Shown here: positions 49,973 through 63,577 of the stretch, piece by piece | Numbering within the stretch: the stretch's first letter is position 1 | Layout of the letters: each line of letters opens with the position of its first letter | Assembly: GCF_000499845.2 (NCBI RefSeq) | Contig: NC_023758.2 | Coordinates: 3,636,311-3,700,310, forward strand | Direction: 5' to 3' | Length of the DNA: 64,000 nucleotides | Origin: Phaseolus vulgaris | Taxonomy: Eukaryota > Streptophyta > Magnoliopsida > Fabales > Fabaceae | The notes under the pieces: generated by a model | What the model saw: the letters and a program-made list of their open reading frames with translations, nothing else | What the model was told of the DNA's origin: nothing | The model's database searches: none | Position numbers and translations under genes: made by a program

Positions 49973-51001
49973 CCCTCGTCCAAAGAGAGTGATAGTAGGA
50001 TTCGAGAACACCGTTCCAAAATTTTGGGTAAATAAAGCATCAAAATGTATATTTGGTTAAAGGTTTTATATCAAATAATTGGTTAAATCTACCAAAAAGT
50101 GAAGATTTAGAAAAATCATTTACGAAAACAGTTCACATTTTTTTACGAAAGTACTTACAAAAAAATGATAGTTTTGGAATGATTGATGAAAGATTAAAAT
50201 TGAAATATTTTCTCAATCCAGAAAATCCTATTTATTTTTGTCGCTTCCTACGATAACCTTGAAAAACAAATTCCATTAAAGCAAAAAAATTCTTTAAATT
50301 AAGTTCAGATCTTGAACCTTTAAAATAAATATTAGATTGTCAATTAAATAAAAAAATATGAATTTTTAAAACAATGGTTAGTGTATACAAAAACCTAACC
50401 GTAAAATCTGATTATTTGACTGGTGGTGGTGCTGAAGGAGTGGTACTAAGTTACAATGGCTGTAGATAAAATGACCCCCCTACCATAACTTCCAATTCCA
50501 GCATTAGATTTTTCCCGCTACTTTCAACAGCATACAAGCAAAGACTAGACATTGGAGGTAAACTCAACTTTTCTTTCAACAATAATAATAAGAAGAAGAA
50601 TAAGAATAATACCATGAAAACCATATATTAATGCAATCATGGTTACATCAATTACTCTAAAACTAATAGGTGGAAAAAAATACAAAATATTCAACCACAA
50701 GGATTTATGTGCACAAAACGTGAGAGGTTAAAATTGACTCATCCATCCTGTGAATCCCTCCCAAAGCATTACTATCATATCCTAAATTAGCAACTGCATA
50801 ATCTAACACTCAGCCGATACACAGGGCAGTATCGCCAACCACCCAAACCTCTGAAACCATGAATCACTCCGAAAATGATTTTAAAGAGGAAAATGCTGCA
50901 TGTGTTCTCAAACAGTCAGGTATTTGATTGCATCAAGGCGCCTGTGACACGAGTCAGAATACCTGGTATGATGTGTTAACTTCCGTATTGTAGATAACCT
51001 A

Positions 51002-54000
51002 CTACGAGTCAACCATTTCATCTTGCAACTCGCTCGGGGCAACAAGTCCTGGAATAGAAAGCATTCTTTGTCGTTCCCTCTGTCTCTGAGCTGCAGCCTC
51101 TTCAGCATAAAGATCTTTGTTATCCTGCGGTAGAGGGGGACAATTAACAAACCTTGGTAGTTGCACAAATAAACTAAAAACTTAAGTTAACGATACACTT
51201 GTAACCTCAAATGATCTAAGTGAAGCAAACCAAAATAACAACCAGCCATGAATACATAGAAGCACAAAATTAGAATACCAGGAGGCATGTTACGGAATCA
51301 TGAAGTTACGTATGGAAAAGACTGAAATTTTTTAGGTCATTTAACAAACAGATGCATTTAATGAGAAGAGAATAACTATCTTAAACAAAATAGTTTCTTT
51401 CAGCTGGTTTTTTCAGCTGGTACAAGGTTCTAAAAGGTGAAAAGTTTGATTTCATGAAATTCAAAAAAGAAAAAACGCAAAAGCTTGCAGAAATTTAAAC
51501 AACTATAACTTGTACCAGCTTAGTTTAACAAAAAAAATGATGCAGTAGTCAATATTCTATTGGCACAAGATCAAACTTCCCAATTGTGGTGCTGGTGAAA
51601 TGAGGTAAAACAAAAGCATTACCTGAGCTGAAAATTCTTTTGACTGTACAAGAAAATCCCGAATGTGAGTTTTAAATATGGCAAGGTCATTTGTTGACTC
51701 AAAAAGTCCATTAACAAATTGAGTAACCTGCAAATTTCTCACAATTAGTCTTCTATTCGGGCAAAGAATTTATAATATTAGTCGTTTCTCCTCAATTACC
51801 TCTGAAGCAGTCATGTTCGGAAATGAAGTGCTTAAAAGTTTTATTGTGAACTCACGTACAAAAGCTGCATTACTTGGGTAAGGATAAGGATTTGTAGCAG
51901 CATCCCAAAGAGGCTCAGTTAGGGAACCAGAGTCAGCCTGATAAATGCCAAACTCTTCATTATAGCAAATTTTCACTGACTAATGAAACAAAAACCAAAG
52001 TACGATTTTAAAACTTTACCAGACAGAACAAATGTTGAAGCACCAAGACATGTAATTTGAACCCAGGCTTATGAAAAGTGTCTGTCAAGACGGCAAATAT
52101 CTCTTGCTCAAATGTCAAAAAGTACGTCCTATAAAACTGATTACAGAACTCTGATACCTGTTTAATATATGCAAATAGACATTAAACATAAAAAGCTCTT
52201 AGAGAAAAATGAGGGAAAACTTGAGGGAGGATCAGAATCATCCAGAACAGGAAAGTGATGGACAATAACAAACAAGAAAAACTAAAAAAAAAATAAAAGG
52301 TCGGTTTGTTTGAAAAGTTTTTTTTAATAAAATATGTAAGTTTCTACTTCTTTATGTCTAATTTGTTTATTTCATAAGCAGATTTCAGGTTTTTTTAAGG
52401 AATTTGGGCCAGTTTGTTTAGCTTAAAATAAGTGTTTTAGAAATAAGCACTTTATAAAATAATCACTTATTTTAAAAGTAGATAGGATTCTGCGGATTTG
52501 ATTAAACAGGCACTTAAAAAAATAAGAACAAAATTGTTTATATTAGAAACATGTATTTGAAGTATAAACAAATTGTTTCACAGCTATGGAAATGAAGTGA
52601 GATATGGATTAAATAATATACAAAGACCACACCTGAAACTTCTTCAGCATCTCAAACAAGAGGTTTAGCCCAGTCTCAGCAATATTCCTTTCTGTATGCC
52701 GAAATGCCCATATTATCGAATCCATAACAAGCTTCAGTTGCTGTAACATATTAAAAACAACATCAGACTACAAAAATAAATTTGGAACAGTCACTGTTAA
52801 CTTTAGACAAAATCAAATAAACTGCCACACAATTGTTTAGCATAGGCAGAGTATTAGGAAAGAAACACCACCTGACTAGACAAGCAGATCAAAGCTGGGA
52901 AACAATGAGTAGCTATGGCACGCAGTAATGAGAAGAAGTTTAGCCGATGCTCTGGGTAGTCTTCAAAATTCTTTGTAATCATCTGTGTAACAGAATAAAA
53001 GAATAATTACAAATCAGTTGATATCTAGGTGCAGATATTCAATAATTATACACCATCACAATTGATAGAATATAACTGATAATGAATAAAAAAACAGGAC
53101 TTATAAACAATGTCAAACCAGGTTCTGAAAATCTAAGCATAGATTAACAAAAACCACGGACCAGAAAAAAGGCCATTCAACTAGGTAATATAAATGTGGG
53201 TTGGCATGCTGGAAGTCAATATAAGAGAATTATGATCAACTATGACCTTCACATCCTAGCAAAATAACCTAGACAATTACCTCCAGTGTGCACTGGAAAA
53301 CAGCTTCAAATATGCGTGGGACATCTTCAACCATTGCAGCTTTATATCTGCAGAGTATATGAGAGAGAGATCTGAGTAATACATACTTCTTGTAATTAAA
53401 ATAGCAAACATTTAGCATTCTGTTCCCACAAGCTTATTTTGGCTGAGGATGGACATTAGATACTAAAAGAAGAATATAAATGTAGAAACTTGAGTGTTAA
53501 TGCTCGATAATTTAATTAACAGAAAAAGAGAGAAAATTGACATACTTATTTACAATTGTGGCAAAAAGTGACAAGACCTCTGATTCTCTTGCATCAGGCA
53601 CATTCCTAGCATAATCTCCAAGAACAGGATCCATCATTGGTGGCACAAAATGTTTTGCAATTTGTGGTTGATCCTCAGCCTTGTCCAAGAATGTATCAAC
53701 CAATTTAAGTGTTTCTCTCTTAACCGAACTGCATCAATAACAACACTATCAAGGTTAACAGTAATCTAGTTAGTACAAATCAATTGAATATCAATCAAAC
53801 CCACCGTAGAAGTTTCACATAGGATGTTCTAGAAGCAAAAGGTCCACCCTCAGTAATACTTTTCGATATAAGCTCACTATACATTCTGTTACACATAAAA
53901 CATATTATTCAATATTAATGGGAGGGTAAAAGAATATAATCTATATATTTGTTGCAAAAAACAAGAATCCATGTCAAAATAATATAAAGACATTTCAGTC

Positions 54001-57000
54001 AACAGAATATACCGGTACACGTTCAACACGTCCAAAAAGATCAATGTGATCTGTGGCAGGAAATATGTTCCTAGAGAAGATGCAACACTTGTATTTGTCT
54101 GCAACATAGAAGAGACTTAAATCACGAGGGGAAAAACCAAACAAAAGCTACAGACCATGGACTTGACAGAGATATTAATGGTTAGCTAATGTCACATAAC
54201 TATGCAAGTGTTTTTTCCATACAGGTTGAGCCATTTGGAATAATTGGTTCATGATACGATATTGGAAGGAAGCCTACATTACATTACCAAGGGGTCAAAA
54301 ATTGAATTTCAACAAAAGGTAGTGCATTGTCCATGCTTAAATAATAAGACCAAAAGGCTTATGCTTTCATGCAGGGACATGCATGTTAGAGAGTGTATCC
54401 ACCATACAACTAATACTTTCAAAATAATAGATATGTGTCTAACAATTTCATATCAATGCTAGGTAGAAACTTAATATTTCCACTTCAAAAGCCTTCCAAG
54501 CATGCAAAGTGGAATTCTAAAAAATATACAGTAGAATCACAAAGTTTACTATAAAGTTATACCTGTAATATATTAAGAACATTTCGAATCACATCTTGAT
54601 CCTTCAGAAAATCAACATTTTGATGTGCCTTCCCAATAATTTCCATCCATCTCTGCAGAAGAATGGAGTAGGATGATAATTCATGCATGTAAATAACATT
54701 AAATCAATAAAGGAAATAATGTGGCATCATAATCAAACAGATAACCTGATTCGGCAGCACCATCAACTTTTGAAGATATTCATCTCTCTTCTGGACATCA
54801 GACTCTGCTTGAATCATGTAGCCAACCTACAATATTATAATATCACTTAAAAATATGCACACACAAATATAAGCATATAACTTAAAGACTATCGATCAAC
54901 TTAAGAGAAAAATGGATACAGATTCATAGAACGAGTGTATTTGATGAGGTTCAAGATCTGCAATTGTATTTGGAAGTGTAGTAAGAAGCTCGGAAACAAA
55001 TGACCCATTTTCTCCAACCTGACATAATAATGAACATGATGATCATTAATATGCATATGGAAACGGAATATACTTGCTCATGGGAGGGTGTAAAAGGAAT
55101 GAAATGTTACCTGAGTGATTACAAATTTACGCTTGCACTTCTGAACTATCTTCAAAAATGTATCGCAGGCCATATCCTAAAATAAGTTAAACATGAACAA
55201 AATTATGCAAAAATGAATTCTGAACAGCAAAAATATTCTACAAGTAAAAAAAATGTCTTGATCATTGAAGAATGCCACAGTATTTAAATTTTAGTACTCA
55301 AAATTGGAATAAACTACTAGTTAAAAATAAAAATAAAATAAGCTGGATGAAGGGCAACACACTAAACAAGGCATATAAGGATCAGAAATCAAATCACACA
55401 TTGGGTTAAATACACCACTACTATAATCAAATTTTAAAAGAAAAAAGAGCATAGGAACTAAAGTGGAATATTAAAACTAAAGAATCTAATACTGATCTTT
55501 TAAGAAAACATATAATTTATTCTTGGATAGTTTATATAGGTTACTAACTGTAGTATTGAAAGTTTATGATACAATTTTAGGGGCATCATATTAAATTATT
55601 AAATATGATTGTAATAGGGGTTTCTGACTCTGGAGAGCAAATTCTGTTTTATTGTGTTCTGTGTGATTTAATATTTCTCTTCTCCAGACTCCAATATATC
55701 AATTGATGTTGTACAAATTTCAACTTTTAAGTCATTTGTCATAAACAAAGCTTCTAACAAAAGAAAAACACACAGCATAGATATATTCCAAACAAATCAT
55801 GCTAATAACATAAAAAAACGAAAATCAAAACCTGAACTCCAGGATGTGTCTCGTGCATAAACTCAAACAACTTATTCACAACAGTTTTAAGAAACTTCCA
55901 ATGAGCTCTTAAAAATCGTGGATACTGTCCCACAACATACCTGTCAGAAGAAGAATGCACATTATTCAACAAAGGAAATGCATCATTGAAAACAAAGAGC
56001 AAATGAATACACAATGATCACTTACATTATATTACTTGCAATAACAGCTTTATTTTCCTTTCCTTTTGTGATTTCACATAGGTTTAATAAATCACGTATG
56101 ACCATAACCAAAAATCTGTTTTCCTGCCACAGAACCGAGATGTGAGTTTTAATTTACTTTTCTCGAAATAACACAACAAATAAAAGAATCCACAAGAAAA
56201 AAAACTAAGATATTTGCTAGGATACATATGTAATCTAGCCCATTGGGCCTGCGCATTGTAATGGTCAGAGTACCTGCGCAGGAGCCAATTCTCCTAGACT
56301 AGAAAATCCAGCTGGCTGCTAGCCTAATCAGCTAGATACAGCTATTAGGACTCAGTTGAGTTTTAGTTAGCTGACAGATCTGTTTGCAACTGTACTGTAA
56401 AAATATCAATATCTGTAATTTTCTAATTTCATGCATCAATTCAAAAACAGGAACAGAGTTAAGCAACATTGAGGATGCAAATAAAAACATAATTTTCTAA
56501 TTTCATATCAGAATAAAAACAATAATTTAGGAATTATTTCTCAGTCAAATTATTCACACCATGAATACAACTAACATAGTCAGTAGGAAAATTATGTTAT
56601 ACATGCATCAATTCAAGAAAAAAAAAAACAGAATAAAGCAACATTGAGGATGCAAATATATTTACATTTAGGATATAGCAGTTTAGCTCCATATTACAAA
56701 GCCAAAATTGATGTTCATATGTATAAAAAATTATGTTATACATGCATCAATTCAAAAACAGGAACAGAGTTAAGCAACATTGAGGATGCAAATATATTTA
56801 TATTTAGGATATAGCAGTTTAGACTCTACATTACAAAGCCAAAATTGATGTTGATATGTACCAACAATTGGGATGTATTCTAAGAGAAGATGGGTTTATA
56901 TGGCTCTAGTCCTGTTACCATGTTTGTCAAACTCATAAACTCGAGTGAAGAAGAAGGTCAACAAGTTGAAATCAACTCTGAATTTTTTGCCTCCAATGGA

Positions 57001-58636
57001 CCTTATTATGACAATGATTTACCATCATGACTCACATGATTTGAAGAAATTAACTCCTTTTTAAAATGATTCAACTTTAATAACTTATGTTTTTATGAAT
57101 TTATAAATAACTGAGTCACTTTTGTAGTTTTAATTATTGTGATTTGCTATTTTACTACATTATTCGAATTATTGTTGTGTTAATATTATCGTGTTAAGCC
57201 AATGTCATTAATAAGTTTCTTAATAATCTTCTTTTTCTATTATGCAAGTCAAGTCCCAAGAGTTTCCGGGCGAACTCCACTGGACAAATTTAGGGAGGCT
57301 ACATTGACATTGGGCTCTGCCTTGCATCTCTTCCAGCATTGCATTTCACCCAGAACCCTTTCTCCCAGTCCCAAGTCTCTGTTACTTCTCAATGAAGAGC
57401 GTTTCTTGTCTCATTTTGTGCCCTATGTTCTTTTATATTCCCTAAAATTGATGAGTTGGATTCTATTGTCTATTTTCAACCCTCAGCCAATCTTAGTAGG
57501 ATTACGTTTTAGCAACAATAATGGATATAGGGTTGTTCACAATACACAATACCTGCTCTTCCAACATGGAACCAGATATAGATCCTATCGCCCAGCACAG
57601 TGTGTTCAAATTGTTCCACGTCCAGTCCTCACCACTAAGTTGTTTGCTTAACTTTCTCAGCATCTGCACATTACAATATAAAAGTTCACTGCTTCAAGTT
57701 CAGATATTTATATAGGGACAAAAATGCGTCAGTTTCTTAATTGCAAGTCAGTATATGAAAATTTTATCTCCCTCCAAAACAAAAGATTGATTTCTATTTC
57801 ACATACCTGCTTTTCAGTATCATCATGGTCAAGATGTGACAAGTAAATAAGAGTCTCCCTCATGATCTGTATAATTGATCAAACTTTGACTAATCAGAAT
57901 CTGATGACAGAAATCTCTCAAATTTATTCTTTAATCATCCAATAAAGTACAATCTTCAGAGGAAAACGGTTTCAAACATTTTCAATATTTTTACCTTGTA
58001 TTGGACAAGAACAGCATTGTCTTTCATTGTTTCACGCACTAGATTTCCATTTTCATCTTCAACTATGAGAACCTCCTCCGGTTTTGCCATTCGACTGATC
58101 ATAAGCATTCTCAACTTTGACATGGGACCAGCATAAAGTTGCCGACGCTGAAGAAGTTGTGAACCAATGCCGTCAACCATACCAGGCACCTGCTTGCCAT
58201 TGAGAAAAATATAATCATCACCTTAACCATTCTTGGAAAGATGATTAGAAGGATCACGAGAGGCAAATGGAAATTTAAAGCGGAACAAAAATACACATTT
58301 GAAAATGGTGCAAAAATTGACAACATAATATTATTAATTGAAAATCATTCAGACAATGTATATTCCAAAATAATGATTTTTGGGTTTAAACCAACTGATC
58401 CAAACTATATCTTATAAATAAATATCTTAGATCTCAGAAAACAGACTGTAATAGGAATACCCTATGTCAGTGCACCAGAAAAAAAAAACAAAAAAACAAA
58501 AAAAAAAACTGATGAAAGACGATGAAGTAAAGTACGAAAATTTTCCATAGTTATTTATTACACCTACGTTTACCAGATTTCATTTTATTCATTAGATTCC
58601 AATTACAGCATCGTACTTCATTAGTTCATTAACAAG

Positions 58637-58678
<42 letters not shown>

Positions 58679-60757
58679 TTTCTTGGGAAGATAGCATTCA
58701 CAAAAGGAATAGTACAAAAAATATAAATGGTTCTCAATTGCTTTAGTAGGGGAAATGATCAAGACTAAGAAGAAAATTATGGGTAAAGAACGATAAAATA
58801 ATCCTCTTTAAAAAGATATAAGTAAAGAAACAAGGAATGGAAGATATTAATGTAGTGAACAACGTCCAAAATAAGTACCAGACACAACAAACAACGTTAC
58901 AGCTAATAATACCAATATCAATTCTTAATGTTCAACACATAAAACTATATCAAACACATAAAAACGACAGGAACCTATTTTACTAATCAAGATCAAGGTA
59001 TGAGGAACCATAAAAAGAGACAGCACCTGAAGTCCCATCATGCTGGCTGCTGCTGCTGCTGGGTTCTCCAAGCGGTGTGGCTCAAACAGTTCTGCAACCA
59101 AGACATTCCAGTAGTCCAGACAGACCTGATATTTTCCAGAAAACAAGTACACATAAAATTCTTGTACATTTCAGAACACTAAGTTGGGACACTTCCAGGG
59201 GTGGGGAGAAAAAGAGGTCTATCAGGAAAACTTGAGAATGAAAAACAAGTTTGAGCAATCACAACATAAGTATGCAAAGGGAAGACATATATGTCATCAT
59301 CATACCTTAAAAACCTCAGTATCATCCACATATGAGATGTTGATGAGATATTCAAGACCTAATAGCAAAGCAGTTATATTCTCTTTAGTGGATTCCAGAA
59401 TTCGAATATGAACCTGCATAAGCAGAAGGGTATCACCACACAACTATTCTTGTTAATAAAGACTTGAACACTCAACAAAGAAACAGAAAATCAATACATG
59501 CAATATACAGAAAAAGAGAAAATAAGCGGAAGAGTTGCTGCACAGATACAAAAAGAAAAACAAAGGAAACTTAGGCGCAACAGTTCATGATATGGTACAT
59601 TCTTTCACCGGGTCTCATTACATTTCATAAATATCAACCTTCCTTGTAATCACAGATAACATAAAACTGAAAAAATAAACCTGCCTTGAAAAATGATGTG
59701 AAGAACAGTGCCACGTTTTGTATAAATGCCTAAACAGGGGGAAAACAGTCAGATAGATACTTCACAGGTAATTTAGTAGTAAATCAGGCTAGCTTATAGC
59801 CAAATTACATAGACTTACTTGTTCCTCACTTGAACCATGTGCATATGCCTCAGGTATATTAGTAGTGGGCGGAAGTATGCTCTGCATTAGACATAACACT
59901 ATCCCAGAATCAACCAAAGAAATTATCATATAATCAAAGTAGAACAAAATAGATATAGGAATATATTGAAGAAAATAGGCAAATACAATGTGGAACAGAA
60001 AGTTATTATTAAAACACACCTGCAACTGAACCATGAATATGTTATACATCTTAATATGAGCATCATAGTAATTCCGAAATTGAAGGACTGCAACCTGTGA
60101 ACATTAAAATATAATGCTATTCATCTTGAAAGTTTCAGGTAAAATCATAAGCACATAGAGGATGGAGCATACCTCAGTTAAACATTGCAATGTCAGGTTC
60201 TGATATGCAGGAACTGGGAAAAAATTTAGCAGTGTCTCGAGCTGTAATGAACAAACAACCAAAAGATTTCAGAATTCCGCAACTGCAGTGTTACTTAAGC
60301 AGAAAACTGCACCTACCAATGGTGATTCAAATATATAGCCCAAAGGAATCCATGATAAGAAGGCATGCAATGTAGACAGTGTTGCACGTATTAGTTCAGT
60401 TCTTTGGGACACCGATAACACGTATAAGCACAACTCATGTATGAGCTGAAATTCACTGCAAACAGTCACGTACAATTCTTAGCAATATGTAAGCACTGCA
60501 CTCCTTAATAACTAAAATGAACAACTAGAGTCAGAAAATCAGGAGCGTAAAAAAATAGATGATTAATAAACACAATTGAGAAATCGGTTCCAACTATAAA
60601 CTAAGACAAGAGAGAATGTCCTCCCCTGTAAGAGAGAGATATACCTTTCCTGATAAAGGTATTTGTGCAATTCCTTTATACATAGTTTAGCTCTCAGTAT
60701 GTCAGTTATAACTGTCACTGTAAGACAATTATAACTGATAATCATGAGAGCTTCAGC

Positions 60758-60806
<49 letters not shown>

Positions 60807-63577
60807 TGTAACATAAGTTTATCTTTCTACACATTTGAACGAAAACTTGAGTTTATTTTGTCTTTTCTAGAGATTTCAATTTAGAATTCTCTCTTTTAAT
60901 TAATTTATTATCACCTTCTGTTTGTCAGGGCCTACCATATTAGTATTTCCTTCCTTGAACCAGAAAATATGCCATATCACCAAAGTAAAAGAAAGAGAAA
61001 TGTAATAGAATCCAAAAAAAACATCATCTTGTAGATTTTCTATAAACAAAGTCATTCAACATTACCTATTTAATGATTGTTTAAGCTCTTTTATCTTCTG
61101 CTGAGTCATCTCTCCTCTTGAAAAATCAAAAACCTCTTCACTCAAGAGCTGAAAGAACATTTTGTAATGTTACTCATTGATAAAAGGAACAATTTTTTGG
61201 TGGAAAAACGATGAACATACCTTCAATATTGCCATACAATTCTGACAAATTGTTTCACTTGTTTTAGCTGCTGAAACAAGGTCAGGAATGAAGCTTCTCC
61301 ATCTCACTGGCCATTCATGCTTCAAAATCTGTGCATGCAGGATTTATTTGAGCAAAAAGTCATGTGCAGTTAATCAAACAGAAAAAAAATGTAATCAAGG
61401 AATGCAACAGAATTATTAAGTGAAAGGTAAAAGAAACCAACACATCCATTAGAAAAACAGAGGAAAACTACGGAAAATGTATAAATTTTATAGAAAAATA
61501 AAATGTGCACATTATAACTGGATGAGAATAACAGAAGTATACCTGAACTAGTATAATATCGAGTTTGTTGACATATAACCGCTCTGTTCGAAATGACACT
61601 TCATTGCGAGATAGCTAAACAGAAAAGGGTCAGTAAAGAAGAGAAAAGTTGCAGAAAGACTCTAAAGCATACAAATCAACACAACAAGTGTCACTATCTA
61701 TGGTCTCTGCATTTTACAGATGTCGCTGATACCTGTACAATAACATCAGAGATGAAATTTTTCATTCCGTCTCGCTGCTCAGCAGGTAATGCATTCCATC
61801 TATATTTAATTACACCTTCTAGAACCTGTATATACAATAGAATTATAGTAAGAAAGTGGATAACTTGTTTGATACCCAATAATGTTGCTTCCATGGACAC
61901 TTAACTCTATAAACCAGTTAAATGCAGAAGTCAAGGCAAAAAACAGTGTAAACATACAGACATAATACACAAGAAGTAGAAGAGTCAATAATTCCATCAA
62001 CAAAATAACACCAAAACTGTACGGGGGTTAAGATTTCAGCAAATATAGTAATTAGGCCTATGGAAAGTAATTTTGGCTTCAAATACTTCCACTCAAATAT
62101 TAATTAGCTACAACTGAAACAAATAATTATATCCTTTAAAATAAGCATACTTCCAACTTCGATTGTCACGAATAAAGCCTCAATCTAGCGCATAAACCTT
62201 GATCCATACAAAAAAACATTATCTTCCATGTTGTCATATTCTGAAAATGTTTACAAATTTAAATGAAAGGAAAGCTAATGAAATATTAAGTTCAATGAAC
62301 AACATTGAACCTGCCTGTAACTTCCATTATCTGGGACTGTCCATAACTCAACCTAGTTGGGTTGTAATCAACACAGTGATTCGTTTGCGTACCTATTTTC
62401 ATTAAAAAAATATTTAACAAGTCTTAATTCTCAACAGGGTGAAGTCGTAAAAACTCTCAACATTTGTTTCTCGTTGCATACAAATAACTTAAATATTAGT
62501 CGGTCCCCTGCATCTCAAAAATTCGTTCATATTTTATTCACAAGTAACCATCATTGTTTGCATGCGATGGCCATGTCTGTGCACTCTAACAGTGAATTGT
62601 GCTTAAATTCAAGAACTCGTCAAGCAACATTTATTCTAGATGATTTAATCAGGTATGCCAATGGACCAGATTCCTCTATAAAAACAAATGTAGTTAGTTC
62701 TGAATATCAATTTGGGCATTAGCGTATAACTTAAGGAACTATCTCCTGGATTTTAATCGTAGAAAAATTTTGTTGACTCCATGAAATTGTATAATAATCT
62801 AAAAGTATGATTCGCTATTTAGGACGGAAAAACGGTTTTAAGTCTTACGAATGAAAAATAGTCGACATTAAGTATTTACCCCACGCAATCGATCATCAAA
62901 CAAACTAACCTGCAGGGCAAAGAACTTCGTATTTAGACTTTGAGTGTTCTGTAAAATATGCATGACTTGGAGCCACATATCAGGATTATTTTGCAAGTCG
63001 CGCAGAATCTGGTCAGCAGCAGTTCTCTGCATGGTTATAAAGAATCGTCACTTAAAAATCCAAAACAAGAAGTATATACAAAAAACAGAAGAAAAAAAAC
63101 GGTGTGTTTTCCACATTGACAACACTACCGAGAGTTTCATTTCCCAACTCCACCTTAGTGAACCAAGTTAGTGCCTCAAGAAAGAGTAATTACGAGAGGC
63201 GAAAACAATTTAACAGTGAATGATTAAAAACAACGACTCCGTAAAGCTTCACATAAACCCTAAGCGCGTAAGTGTGTTCTGTACGGCAACACTGTTCTCA
63301 CGCATTAGGAGACGCGAAGAGACAGTGAAAGCGTAGAGGTTTGGAGAAGCGAAACAGTGAGTGAAGACGAAGAGAGAATGTGACAGTGAAGAAGAAAGAT
63401 GCAAATTAGGGAGAATGTTGAATAGTGTAGACGCAGACGAAAAGCGAAAGCGTGACGGAAAGGGAGAAGAAGCGTGACCTGTTCCTTGGATCCGGTGCCA
63501 TAGAAGGCGGCGACGGTGGCGTCGAGTAAAGAGACGTCAATAGGTTGGGACAAATCCCTGAGCTTCTCCGCGGCCAT
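51002..63577 (-). CDS. XPO1: Exportin-1 (CRM1/XPO1), nuclear export receptor
   Basis: Thirty-two exons, in transcript order: 63479-63577, 62910-63026, 61733-61825, 61543-61614, 61221-61328, 61066-61148, 60317-60455, 60173-60241, 60020-60094, 59819-59881, 59685-59729, 59306-59413, 59027-59125, 57995-58189, 57807-57866, 57553-57663, 56026-56123, 55832-55940, 55111-55176, 54920-55018, 54746-54826, 54563-54652, 54013-54098, 53805-53885, 53546-53728, 53281-53347, 52872-52982, 52633-52740, 52020-52157, 51800-51937, 51623-51727, 51002-51124. The closed frame is 1072 residues and aligns along the whole length with plant XPO1A. XPO1 binds leucine-rich export signals with Ran-GTP and carries proteins and RNPs through nuclear pores. 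The export groove block [14 protein letters not shown] is intact, with the leptomycin-B-reactive Cys at about 498. The N-terminus ([14 protein letters not shown]) and C-terminus (EMVDS) are family-typical. Thirty introns are GT-AG; the one after exon 11 uses a GC donor. Confidence 0.96.
56430..56860. repeat. Three direct repeats in an XPO1 intron
   Basis: A unit starting 'ttatgttatacatgcatcaattcaa' occurs at 56588-56723 and again at 56727-56860 (period 139). A shorter copy of its middle section ('catgcatcaattc' to 'gaggatgcaaata') lies at 56430-56483. Copies are highly similar, so the duplication is fairly recent. All lie in the intron 56124-57552. Confidence 0.85.
57202..57552 (+). other. 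Unexplained GC-richer insert in an XPO1 intron
   Basis: From about 57235 to 57440 the intron becomes markedly less AT-rich than its surroundings and is open in one plus-strand frame for over 100 codons (for example [12 protein letters not shown] and [14 protein letters not shown]). The frame continues antisense over the XPO1 exon at 57553, which argues against a real gene. I recognise no family. A transposon-captured gene piece is possible. Confidence 0.3.
58637..58678. repeat. TA/GA compound microsatellite in XPO1 intron
   Basis: About 24 bases of TA dinucleotides change directly to GA dinucleotides. Intronic. Confidence 0.95.
60761..60804. repeat. TA microsatellite in XPO1 intron
   Basis: An uninterrupted AT/TA run of 44 bases between the exons at 61066 and 60455. 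Confidence 0.95.

Larger units (their letters stand above)
46953..50600. other. AT-rich intergenic DNA between the ARF and XPO1 genes
   Basis: The first 200-300 bases are the ARF 5' UTR and promoter (minus strand). Around 48010-48480 a moderately GC-richer patch repeats 'actcaag/ctcaagc' motifs and may be a retroelement remnant. A long TA run lies at 49183-49228 and a CT-rich direct duplication at 49835-49972. The rest is AT-rich with no supportable gene. An ORF at 50053-50256 has no recognisable features. Confidence 0.55.

Noticed and set aside
50053..50256. A 67-residue plus-strand ORF upstream of the XPO1 3' end
   Set aside because: AT-rich composition, no recognisable motif and no splice or promoter context.
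59681..59729. A GT donor for XPO1 exon 11 four bases beyond AAG
   Set aside because: It shifts the frame and brings a stop into the next exon; the GC donor keeps the family protein sequence.
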